Assembly: GCA_900541315.1 (NCBI GenBank)
Contig: UQJF01000123.1
Location: 1-8,986 of the forward strand
Direction: 5' to 3'
Origin: an uncultured Clostridium sp.
Lineage (GTDB): Bacteria; Bacillota; Clostridia; Lachnospirales; Lachnospiraceae
DNA: 8,986 nucleotides
Shown: piece by piece, positions 1 to 6,703 of the stretch
Layout: each line of letters opens with the position of its first letter
How positions within the stretch are numbered: position 1 is the first letter of the stretch
Position numbers and translations under genes: made by a program
The notes under the pieces: model-generated
The model's input: only the letters and a program-made list of their open reading frames with translations
Told to the model about the DNA's origin: nothing
Databases searched by the model: none

Positions 1-114
1 CGGACGCAACGCCAACGCCTCAGAAATTTGGGCACAACTGACAAAAAATCTTCTCACAAAATCAGACACAGAAAGATTCCGAGAGAACATCGATATAAAA
101 GGAGATTGCAGTTT
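1..114 (+). other. 5' flank / leader of the PTS gene
   Basis: This AG-rich stretch precedes the PTS permease start. It contains the ribosome binding site and no promoter I can defend. The permease frame stays open back to base 1, but the residues it would encode (many Arg, Lys and His) do not resemble the family's N-terminus, so I read it as untranslated leader. I see no terminator/antiterminator pair or RAT element of the LicT/GlcT type here, although such an element could lie before the window start. Confidence 0.4.
98..104 (+). promoter_or_regulatory. Shine-Dalgarno site that sets the PTS permease start
   Basis: AAAGGAG lies 10 bases before the ATG at 115. The in-frame upstream TTG at 28 has no comparable site, so this element favours the ATG at 115 over the longer reading. 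Confidence 0.75.
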
Positions 115-2337
115 ATGAGCAGAAATGAAGAAGGTAAGAAAATCCTGTTCCTGTCACCGCTGACAGGAAGGTCAGTATCGTTGGAAGAAGTTCCAGATCC
201 GGTCTTTTCACAGAAGATCATAGGAGACGGAATGGCTGTCATTCCATCAGATGGCAGAATCGTAAGTCCGGTGGATGCACAGGTAGTATCTGTAGCAGAC
301 ACAGCTCACGCGTATGGTTTGAAAACAGAAGATGGTATAGAACTTCTGATCCATGCAGGTCTTGAAACAGTATCATTAAAAGGGGAGTGTTTTAAGGTAC
401 ATGTAAAGCAGGGAGACACTGTAAAAGCAGGAGATGTGCTTGCAGAGATGGATCTCAAATTTCTGGAAGAAAGAAAGCTTAACCCCATTACACCGGTTCT
501 GATCTGTGGCGGAATGGAAGGAAAAATACTGGTAAAGAGCCAGCCAGGACAGGTAGAAGCCGGAAAGAGTGAACTTTTGGCAGTAGCAGCAAAGCCAGAA
601 GAAGCAAAAGCGCAGGAATCAGAAAGAACAGAATTAAAAAGAACAGAAGAGAACCAGAAAGCAGCATCAGAGCCAAAGCAGGAAAAGAAAAAGCTGTCCA
701 TCAACTTTGACTTTTTACAGAAGCTGGGAAAAGTACTGATGGCAGTTATCGCAGTTATGCCTGCAGCAGGTCTGATGATCAGTATTGGAAAGCTGGTCCA
801 GATGGCAGGAGCCGATATGAGTATGATCTTCACGGTGGGAAGCACTATGGAGAGCATTGGCTGGGCCATCATTAATAACCTGCATATTCTTTTTGCAGTA
901 GCTATCGGTGGTTCCTGGGCAAAGGAGAGAGCCGGAGGCGCCTTTGCAGCTGTGATCGCATTTATCCTGATCAATGTAATCACAGGAGCGTTGTTTGGCA
1001 TTACTTCTGACATGCTGGCAGATCCGGAGGCAGTTACCCATACACTGTTTGGAAAAGAAATCCTTGTAAATGGTTACTTTACATCTGTTTTAGGTGCCCC
1101 GGCATTAAATATGGGTGTATTTGTAGGTATCATATCCGGTTTCGTAGGAGGCATTATTTATAATAAGTATTATAACTACAGGAAACTTCCAGATGCACTG
1201 GCATTTTTCAATGGAAAACGTTTTGTACCTATGGTAGTGATCTTCTGGTCTGTGATCATTTCCGCTGTTTTAGCTGTTGTATGGCCGGTGATCCAGGGCG
1301 GTATCAATGCATTTGGTGTATGGATCGCAGGTTCTTCCACAACATCACCGGTGCTGGCACCATTTATCTATGGTACTTTGGAACGTCTGCTCCTGCCATT
1401 CGGACTTCATCATATGCTGACTATTCCTATGAATTATACCTCCTTTGGCGGTACTTATGAGATCATGACAGGTGTAAATGCAGGAAGCAAGGTGTTTGGA
1501 CAGGATCCGTTATGGCTTGCATGGGTGAATGACCTGATCAACTTCAAAAATGCAGGAGACATGGCTGCATATACAAATCTTCTTACAACAGTTACACCGG
1601 CCCGTTTTAAAGTTGGACAGATGATCGGTGCTACCGGACTTATCTCAGGTATTGCCCTTGCAATGTATAAGAGAGTAGATCCAGATAAAAGAGATAAATA
1701 CAGATCCATGTTTTTATCCACGGTACTTGCTGTATTTTTAACAGGTGTAACAGAACCCCTGGAATTCATGTTTATGTTCTGTGCACTGCCATTGTATCTG
1801 GTTTATGCAGTACTTCAGGGCTGTGCATTTGCAATGGCTGGTATCATCCATCTGCGTCTTCACTCTTTTGGAAACCTGGAATTTTTCACCCGTATCCCAA
1901 TGTCTGTGAAAGCAGGGCTGACAGGGGATCTGATCAATTTCGTGATCTGTGTGATCGCATTTTTTGTGATCGGATATGCAGTTGCTTATTTTATGATCGG
2001 CAAGTTCCATTTTGCAACACCGGGACGTCTTGGAAATTATACAGATGACGGGGCAGAAGAGGAAGAAAATAACAGCACAGAAAAAGGCGGCAGCCCAAAG
2101 AAGGATTCCCAGGCAGAACGGATCATCGCTCTTTTGGGTGGCAGGGAAAATATTGTTTTAGTAGATGCCTGCATGACAAGACTTCGTGTAACAGTAAAAG
2201 ATGTAGATAAGGTTGCGGAGCTTCCGGCATGGAAAGCAGAGGGAGCTTTAGGGCTTTTAAAGAAGGATAAAGGGATCCAGGCAGTTTATGGACCAAAGGC
2301 AGATGTGCTGAAATCAGATATTAATGACATCTTATAA
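115..2337 (+). CDS. malT: PTS glucose/maltose-family transporter, fused IIA-IIC-IIB (probable maltose permease)
   Basis: This is a membrane permease that imports a sugar and phosphorylates it using phosphate from HPr. From the ATG at 115 it has 740 residues. The IIA (Crr-like) domain spans about 9-157, with the phospho-accepting His80 in a GIELLIHAGLETV block and the auxiliary His65, spaced 15 apart as in E. coli IIA-Glc. A charged Glu/Lys-rich linker (about 158-194) leads to the membrane IIC domain (about 196-640), which carries LPFGLHH at 427-433 and the family motif GVTEP at 544-548. A second acidic linker leads to IIB (about 663-740), with phospho-Cys686 in DACMTRLR. All three phosphorylation sites are intact. 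Family membership is secure. Maltose specificity is inferred from the mapP-like and malQ genes downstream; glucose is the main alternative. The A-C-B order differs from the C-B-A order of many Gram-positive relatives. The next gene starts 39 bases later with no terminator between, so they are probably co-transcribed. Confidence 0.93.
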   Translation: MSRNEEGKKILFLSPLTGRSVSLEEVPDPVFSQKIIGDGMAVIPSDGRIVSPVDAQVVSVADTAHAYGLKTEDGIELLIHAGLETVSLKGECFKVHVKQGDTVKAGDVLAEMDLKFLEERKLNPITPVLICGGMEGKILVKSQPGQVEAGKSELLAVAAKPEEAKAQESERTELKRTEENQKAASEPKQEKKKLSINFDFLQKLGKVLMAVIAVMPAAGLMISIGKLVQMAGADMSMIFTVGSTMESIGWAIINNLHILFAVAIGGSWAKERAGGAFAAVIAFILINVITGALFGITSDMLADPEAVTHTLFGKEILVNGYFTSVLGAPALNMGVFVGIISGFVGGIIYNKYYNYRKLPDALAFFNGKRFVPMVVIFWSVIISAVLAVVWPVIQGGINAFGVWIAGSSTTSPVLAPFIYGTLERLLLPFGLHHMLTIPMNYTSFGGTYEIMTGVNAGSKVFGQDPLWLAWVNDLINFKNAGDMAAYTNLLTTVTPARFKVGQMIGATGLISGIALAMYKRVDPDKRDKYRSMFLSTVLAVFLTGVTEPLEFMFMFCALPLYLVYAVLQGCAFAMAGIIHLRLHSFGNLEFFTRIPMSVKAGLTGDLINFVICVIAFFVIGYAVAYFMIGKFHFATPGRLGNYTDDGAEEEENNSTEKGGSPKKDSQAERIIALLGGRENIVLVDACMTRLRVTVKDVDKVAELPAWKAEGALGLLKKDKGIQAVYGPKADVLKSDINDIL

Positions 2338-2376
2338 ATGTTTTTTGGAATTGCTCTGATATAGAAAGGCAGAAAA

Positions 2377-3225
2377 ATGAAAATCCTTACGTTAAATACA
2401 CACAGTCTGGCAGAAGAAAATGCTACAGAAAAAATGCAGCTGTTTTCCGGTATCATAGAACAGGAACAGCCGGAGATCATGGCATTTCAGGAAGTAAACC
2501 AGACCATGGCAGAACCATTTATAAATGAAAAAGAAGTCTCTGGTTATCAGCCGGTAAATGGTCATGAAGGGAAAATGCGCCGGGATAACTATGCAGCTTC
2601 TCTGGCAGAAGAGTTAAGAAAAAAAGGCCTTTTTTATTACTGGACATGGATCCCGGTAAAAGTGGGATATGATAAATATGATGAAGGAATGGCAATATTT
2701 TCCAAAAATCCCATTCATTCTTCCTGTGTATTTAATTTAAGTAATACAAATGATTACCATAACTGGAAAACCAGAAAAGCTTTAGGCATACACACAGAAA
2801 AGGGTTGGTTTTTTACAGTACATATGGGCTGGTGGAAAGATGAAGAAGAACCTTTTAAGGCCCAGTGGGAATCTTTTTCAGAAAATATCCGGAAATTAAC
2901 AGATAAAAAAGAGACATCCCTGTGGGTCATGGGAGATTTTAACAGTCCTGCTTCTGTAAGGGGAGAAGGCTACGATCTTGTAAGTGGAAGTGGCTGGAAA
3001 GATACATGGAAGCTTGCAAAAAAGAAAGAGGAAGGCTTTACAGCACCGCCAAAGATCGATGGCTGGAAGGAAGCAGACAAAACATCGCCTAAGCAGGGAA
3101 TGCGCATCGACTACATCTGGCATTGGGGAGATATTAATATAGAAGAATCCCGCATTTTATGTAACGGAAAAAGAGAACCGGTGGTTTCAGATCATTATGC
3201 AGTTATGATAGAAACCGGTAAATAA
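2377..3225 (+). CDS. mapP: Endonuclease/exonuclease/phosphatase-fold hydrolase, probable maltose 6'-phosphate phosphatase
   Basis: This is a 282-residue cytoplasmic enzyme of the EEP (DNase I-like) fold with no signal peptide. The family's metal and catalytic signatures appear in order: Asn7 in LNTHS, Glu39 in FQEVN, DEGMAIFSK at 102-110, His149 in TVHMGWW, Asp187 and Asn189 in GDFNS, Asp245 in RIDYIWHW, and Asp272-His273 in the terminal SDHYAV. The fold is certain; the substrate is inferred. In Enterococcus faecalis an EEP-family protein, MapP, removes phosphate from maltose 6'-phosphate after uptake by the maltose PTS. Here the gene sits between a glucose/maltose-family PTS permease and malQ, the place where such a phosphatase would be needed. 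An AGAAAGG Shine-Dalgarno sequence 7 bases before the ATG supports the start. Less likely alternatives are another sugar-phosphate phosphatase or a nuclease. Confidence 0.85.
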   Translation: MKILTLNTHSLAEENATEKMQLFSGIIEQEQPEIMAFQEVNQTMAEPFINEKEVSGYQPVNGHEGKMRRDNYAASLAEELRKKGLFYYWTWIPVKVGYDKYDEGMAIFSKNPIHSSCVFNLSNTNDYHNWKTRKALGIHTEKGWFFTVHMGWWKDEEEPFKAQWESFSENIRKLTDKKETSLWVMGDFNSPASVRGEGYDLVSGSGWKDTWKLAKKKEEGFTAPPKIDGWKEADKTSPKQGMRIDYIWHWGDINIEESRILCNGKREPVVSDHYAVMIETGK

Positions 3226-3236
3226 TCCGGTAAATA
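3215..3236 (+). repeat. Short direct repeat spanning the mapP stop codon
   Basis: CCGGTAAATA occurs at 3215-3224 and again at 3227-3236, a period of 12 bases. The first copy runs into the TAA stop at 3223-3225. It looks like a small slippage duplication that lengthened the gap before malQ. No function is evident. Confidence 0.6.
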
Positions 3237-3265
3237 TTGATGATGCAGGTGCCAAATAATTATTT

Positions 3266-3274
3266 GAAAGAGAG
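3266..3274 (+). promoter_or_regulatory. Shine-Dalgarno site supporting a GTG start for malQ
   Basis: GAAAGAGAG lies 10 bases before the GTG at 3285. The in-frame ATGs at 3240 and 3243 follow TCCGGTAAATATTG, which has no Shine-Dalgarno character. Confidence 0.55.
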
Positions 3275-3284
3275 TGTAAATACA

Positions 3285-4787
3285 GTGAAGAGAACAGCAG
3301 GAATACTTTTATCCATATCCAGTCTGCCGTCAAAATACGGCATCGGCTGTTTTTCAAAAAGCGCCTATGAATTTGCCGATTGGCTAAAAGAGGCAGGACA
3401 AAGTTACTGGCAGATCCTTCCTTTAGGACCGACCAGTTATGGGGATTCCCCTTATCAGTCATTTTCCACCTATGCAGGAAATCCTTATTTTATCAGTTTA
3501 GAAGATCTGATCGAAGAAGGCGTTTTAACAGAAAAGGAATGTGAAAAGCTGGAAACAGAGTCTAAAGAGGGGACGATCGACTACAAAAAATTGTATGAGG
3601 ACAGATATCCCATTTTGCGAAAGGCCTATGAACGAAGTAACATCAGCAAAAACCCGGATTATCAGCAGTTCCTTGCAGAAAATGAATGGTGGCTTTCTGA
3701 CTATGCGCTCTTTATGGCGGTGAAAGACAGGTTTGAGGGTAGACCATGGACTGAGTGGGCAGAAGATATACGTCTTCGCTATGGTTATGCCATGGATTAT
3801 TACCGGAAAGAACTGTATTTCGATATAGAATTCCAGAAATACCTGCAGTTTACATTTTATAAACAGTGGAATAAATTAAAGGCTTATGTAAACAGTCTGG
3901 GGATCCGCATGATCGGGGATATTCCTATTTATGTGGCTATGGACAGCGCAGATGCCTGGGCAAATCCTTCTTTATTTCAGTTAGATGAAAAAAATGTACC
4001 GTATGCAGTAGCAGGCTGTCCGCCGGATGGATTCTCTGCTACAGGCCAGCTCTGGGGAAATCCTCTCTACCGCTGGGAATATCACAGGCAGACAGGTTAT
4101 GAATGGTGGCTGCAGCGTCTTTCTCATTGCTTTAAGTTGTATGATGCAGTGCGCATCGACCATTTCAGAGGTTTTGACCAGTATTATTCCATTCCATATG
4201 GAGCGGAAACTGCTATCACAGGCCACTGGGAACAGGGACCGGGGATCGATCTTTTTAACCGGGTGCGCCAGGTGCTGGGAGAAAAAGAAGTCATTGCAGA
4301 AGATCTTGGCTATGTAACGGATTCTGTGAGAAAACTGGTCCATGACAGCGGATTTCCGGGAATGAAGGTACTGGAATTTGCCTTTGATTCCAGGGATTCC
4401 GGCTGTGCCAGTGATTACCTGCCCCATAACTATCCGGAGAATTCCGTGGCTTATACAGGAACCCATGATAATGAAACGCTGGCAGGCTGGTTTGACAGCA
4501 TTACAAAAGAAGAGCAGGAACTGGTACGAGATTATCTGTGCGATCATTACACACCAAAGAAATATTTATACAGGTCTTTAAACAGTCTGGTGATGCGTTC
4601 CAAGGCAGCTCTTTGCGTGATCCCCATGCAGGACCATTTGGGGCTGGATAACCGTTATCGTATGAACAAGCCTTCTACTGTAGGAGAAAATTGGAAATGG
4701 CGTCTGAAAAAAGGAGATCTGACGGATCAGTTAAAAGCAGAGATCCGTGGTATGACCCGCAGATATGGACGTTTAAATGGTCAATAG
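3285..4787 (+). CDS. malQ: 4-alpha-glucanotransferase (amylomaltase, GH77)
   Basis: This cytoplasmic enzyme moves alpha-1,4-glucan segments between maltose and maltodextrins and releases glucose. With the GTG start at 3285 it has 500 residues, the normal length for the short bacterial form, and begins MKRTAGILLSISSLPSKYG, a typical MalQ N-terminus. Starts at ATG 3240 or 3243 would add 14-15 residues that do not resemble the family. The GH77 catalytic triad is present: nucleophile Asp292 in VRIDHFRGF, acid/base Glu339 in IAEDLGY and Asp395 in GTHDNET. The substrate-binding block PPDGFSATGQLWGNPLY is also intact. It follows the phosphatase by 59 bases with no terminator, so it is the third gene of the operon. 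It would consume the free maltose that MapP releases and supply glucose for glycolysis, together with dextrins for a phosphorylase encoded elsewhere. Confidence 0.95.
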   Translation: MKRTAGILLSISSLPSKYGIGCFSKSAYEFADWLKEAGQSYWQILPLGPTSYGDSPYQSFSTYAGNPYFISLEDLIEEGVLTEKECEKLETESKEGTIDYKKLYEDRYPILRKAYERSNISKNPDYQQFLAENEWWLSDYALFMAVKDRFEGRPWTEWAEDIRLRYGYAMDYYRKELYFDIEFQKYLQFTFYKQWNKLKAYVNSLGIRMIGDIPIYVAMDSADAWANPSLFQLDEKNVPYAVAGCPPDGFSATGQLWGNPLYRWEYHRQTGYEWWLQRLSHCFKLYDAVRIDHFRGFDQYYSIPYGAETAITGHWEQGPGIDLFNRVRQVLGEKEVIAEDLGYVTDSVRKLVHDSGFPGMKVLEFAFDSRDSGCASDYLPHNYPENSVAYTGTHDNETLAGWFDSITKEEQELVRDYLCDHYTPKKYLYRSLNSLVMRSKAALCVIPMQDHLGLDNRYRMNKPSTVGENWKWRLKKGDLTDQLKAEIRGMTRRYGRLNGQ

Positions 4788-4842
4788 CCTGCAATTCGTT
4801 TGTTTTTTAACAGAAACATAAGCTATTGAGAAAGAAAATCAC

Positions 4843-4871
4843 TTGCAATGTATTTCGTATATGCGTATAAT
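4843..4871 (+). promoter_or_regulatory. Probable sigma-A promoter of the hydrogenase gene
   Basis: A -35 box TTGCAA (4843-4848) and a perfect -10 box TATAAT (4866-4871) are separated by 17 bases, the optimal spacing. The predicted transcript would start near 4878 and carry a leader of about 95 bases before the hydrogenase ATG. No other gene lies downstream in range. Confidence 0.7.
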
Positions 4872-4874
4872 AAA

Positions 4875-4906
4875 AACAGAAACAGCCCGAATGAGCTGTT
4901 TCTGTT
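4875..4906 (+). terminator. Perfect 12-bp hairpin at the predicted transcription start; possible malQ terminator
   Basis: AACAGAAACAGC (4875-4886) pairs without mismatch with GCTGTTTCTGTT (4895-4906) around an 8-base loop. On the + strand the nearest T-run (six Ts, 4920-4925) is 13 bases past the stem, so it is a poor classical terminator. Read on the minus strand, the stem is followed directly by Ts. It is the only strong hairpin after malQ and may still end that operon, but it also lies across the predicted start site of the hydrogenase promoter. It could therefore be an operator-like palindrome or a 5'-end mRNA hairpin. Confidence 0.5.
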
Positions 4907-4938
4907 ATGTTAATAAAACTTTTTTGATCTATATGCAA

Positions 4939-4956
4939 CTGTTAAAAAAATCACAA
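4939..4956 (+). promoter_or_regulatory. Possible Rex (redox) operator before the hydrogenase
   Basis: CTGTTAA-AAAA-ATCACAA has the 7-4-7 layout of Rex sites. Against the combined Firmicutes consensus TTGT(T/G)AA-N4-TT(A/C)ACAA, two of the fourteen specified positions differ. It lies between the predicted transcription start and the Shine-Dalgarno site, so bound Rex would act as a roadblock. Rex is known to repress NAD(H)-linked fermentation genes, including hydrogenases, in clostridia and relatives. The A-rich spacer makes a chance match possible. Confidence 0.35.
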
Positions 4957-4973
4957 CAAAGAGGAGAAAACCA

Positions 4974-6497
4974 ATGAGAGGAGTAGAAACCCGTATTCAG
5001 GAGATTCGTCACAGAATCTTCAGAGAAGTAGCCCGTATGGCTTATCATACTGAATGGCCTGTAGACAAGCGTATTGAGGAACTTCCATATAAGATCATTC
5101 CGGGAGAAGTTGGAAACTTCCGTAATGATGTATTCTTAGAGAGAGCTATTGTAGGAGAGAGACTGCGCCTGGCAATGGGACTTCCGTGCCGTAATGCATC
5201 TGAGCATGCGCCAGTTTCTGATAATATCGAAGCAGCAGACAAAGCAGAGACCTACTATACACCACCTCTGATCAATGTTATTAAATTTGCCTGCAATGCC
5301 TGCAGGGAGAAAAGAGTCCATGTAACTGATGGATGTCAGGGATGTTTAGCTCATCCTTGTGTGGAAGTCTGTCCAAAGGGAGCTGTTTCCCTGGACCGTA
5401 CTACAGGACGCTCCCACATTGATGAAGATAAATGTATCAAGTGCGGTAAGTGTGCAACTGTATGTTCCTACAATGCCATTATCGTTCAGCAGAGACCGTG
5501 TGCAGCAGCCTGCGGTATGGATGCTATTTCTTCTGATGAAAATGGAAAAGCAGATATTGACTATGATAAGTGCGTATCCTGCGGACAGTGTCTTGTAAAC
5601 TGCCCATTTGGCGCTATTGCAGATAAGTCACAGATCTTCCAGACCATCCGTGCTATCCAGTCCGGTGAACGTGTATATGCAGCAGTAGCTCCTGCATTCG
5701 TAGGCCAGTTCGGACCAAAGGTAACTCCTGGAAAACTGAGAGCAGCTATGAAGAAATTAGGATTTGCCGATGTTTTTGAAGTAGCGATCGGTGCTGACCT
5801 TTGTGCAGCCCAGGAAGCACAGGACTTCTTAGATGAAGTACCGGAGAAGATTCCATTTATGGCAACCTCCTGCTGTCCTGCATGGTCTGTAATGGCAAAG
5901 AAGGTATATCCAAAGCATGCAAACTGCATCTCCATGGCACTGACTCCTATGACACTGACTGCAAGACTGATCAAGAAGCAGCATGAATCCGCAAAGGTTG
6001 TATTTATCGGACCATGTGCAGCAAAGAAACTGGAAGCAATGCGCACCAGTATCCGAAGCGACGTGGATTTCGTACTGACCTTTGAGGAAATGGCCGGAAT
6101 CTTTGATGCGAAGCATGTGGATATTGAAAATATTGAAGAAGATCCAAACGGTGTCAACGATGCTTCCACAGACGGAAGAAACTTTGCTGTTGCAGGTGGT
6201 GTAGCAACCTCTGTTAAGGATGTTTTAAAAGAACTTAGACCGGATATGGAAGTCAAGATCGCCAATGCAGAAGGCTTAAAAGAGTGCCGTCAGCTGTTAA
6301 AGCTTGCAACCTTAGGCAAATATGACGGTTATCTGTTAGAGGGAATGGCATGTCCAGGCGGTTGTGTAGCCGGCGCAGGAACCATGCAGCCTGTAAAGAA
6401 ATCCCAGGCAGCTGTCAATATTTACGCTTCCAAGGCAAACCATAAAAACTGTCATGAAACGGAATATGTAAAAGAGCTAGACAAATTGGTGGATTGA
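4974..6497 (+). CDS. Monomeric [FeFe] hydrogenase with N-terminal [4Fe-4S] clusters (group B type)
   Basis: This 507-residue cytoplasmic enzyme interconverts protons and H2, most likely evolving H2 from reduced ferredoxin during fermentation. The N-terminal ~100 residues have no recognisable cofactor motif. Next come C107xxC110, then C121xxC124x4C129xxxC133P with a widened third gap, then C154xxC157xxC160xxxC164, then C176/C180 and C200xxC203xxC206xxxC210P. The H domain carries L1 TSCCPAW (proton-relay Cys300, ligand Cys301), L2 GPCAAKKLE (Cys348, Lys351) and L3 MACPGGCVAGAGT (Cys460, Cys464), so all four cluster ligands are present. By alignment with the CpI and HydA1 proton path, Cys300, Glu281 and Ser320 are kept, while the second Glu is Asp284. 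GPC in place of MPC and GAG in place of GGG point to group B rather than group A. A strong GAGGAG site sits 7 bases before the ATG. Maturases HydE, HydF and HydG are not in the window. Confidence 0.93.
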   Translation: MRGVETRIQEIRHRIFREVARMAYHTEWPVDKRIEELPYKIIPGEVGNFRNDVFLERAIVGERLRLAMGLPCRNASEHAPVSDNIEAADKAETYYTPPLINVIKFACNACREKRVHVTDGCQGCLAHPCVEVCPKGAVSLDRTTGRSHIDEDKCIKCGKCATVCSYNAIIVQQRPCAAACGMDAISSDENGKADIDYDKCVSCGQCLVNCPFGAIADKSQIFQTIRAIQSGERVYAAVAPAFVGQFGPKVTPGKLRAAMKKLGFADVFEVAIGADLCAAQEAQDFLDEVPEKIPFMATSCCPAWSVMAKKVYPKHANCISMALTPMTLTARLIKKQHESAKVVFIGPCAAKKLEAMRTSIRSDVDFVLTFEEMAGIFDAKHVDIENIEEDPNGVNDASTDGRNFAVAGGVATSVKDVLKELRPDMEVKIANAEGLKECRQLLKLATLGKYDGYLLEGMACPGGCVAGAGTMQPVKKSQAAVNIYASKANHKNCHETEYVKELDKLVD

Positions 6498-6499
6498 TG

Positions 6500-6528
6500 T
6501 TGTTTTAAATTACATTTTCCATTATAAT
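6500..6528 (+). promoter_or_regulatory. Possible promoter for the hairpin RNA / Hpt gene
   Basis: A perfect -10 box TATAAT (6523-6528) follows TTGTTT (6500-6505) after 17 bases. The -35 box matches the consensus at only three positions. It begins 3 bases after the hydrogenase stop and would start a transcript near 6535, just ahead of the long hairpin. Confidence 0.4.
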
Positions 6529-6549
6529 AATAAGTGATTTTGGTAATTC

Positions 6550-6627
6550 AAAACACTGCTTTTCTCATGGTTATGAAAGAATGCCTGTGTTCAGGCTTCG
6601 TTTACCAGAAGGGGAGCAGTGTTTTTT
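6550..6627 (+). terminator. Long imperfect hairpin ending in a U-run: hydrogenase terminator or Hpt leader attenuator
   Basis: AAAACACTGCT (6550-6560) pairs with AGCAGTGTTTT (6615-6625). The stem extends through TTTCT/AGGGG with G-U pairs to about 16 bp. Inside it, TGGT (6568-6571) can pair with ACCA (6604-6607), and GCCTG (6583-6587) pairs with CAGGC (6592-6596) around a TGTT loop. The T-run is 6622-6627. It can act as an intrinsic terminator for the hydrogenase, but the 54-base structured interior is much larger than a usual terminator loop. It matches no riboswitch class I recognise. Confidence 0.6.
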
Positions 6628-6703
6628 GTATTCCGGTTTGGGAGCATAAAACATACAAATGGATAAAAAACAGTGCATCTGTTTACGAAAGAGGAGAGAA
6701 GTC

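Noticed and set aside
28..114. N-terminal extension of the PTS permease from a TTG codon
   Set aside because: It has no Shine-Dalgarno site, it adds 29 basic residues unlike the IIA family, and a good site directly precedes the ATG at 115.
306..1013. Open frame of 235 codons on the minus strand inside the PTS gene
   Set aside because: It lies fully opposite the IIA/IIC coding sequence; the hydrophobic stretches mirror the sense strand and no family is recognisable.
3981..4547. Open frame of 188 codons on the minus strand inside malQ
   Set aside because: It runs antisense across the catalytic region of malQ with no ribosome site or recognisable protein features.
4782..4828. 7-bp inverted repeat CAATAGC / GCTATTG after malQ as a terminator
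   Set aside because: The loop is 33 bases and the T-run lies inside the loop, not after the stem, so it is not a terminator shape.
5561..6265. Open frame of 234 codons on the minus strand inside the hydrogenase gene
   Set aside because: It is antisense to a well-supported coding region, its translation shows no recognisable domain, and it follows the codon periodicity of the hydrogenase.
6659..6703. Longer Hpt reading frame from the ATG at 6659
   Set aside because: It has no Shine-Dalgarno site, the added residues are not typical of the domain, and a strong GAGGAG site marks the ATG at 6704.
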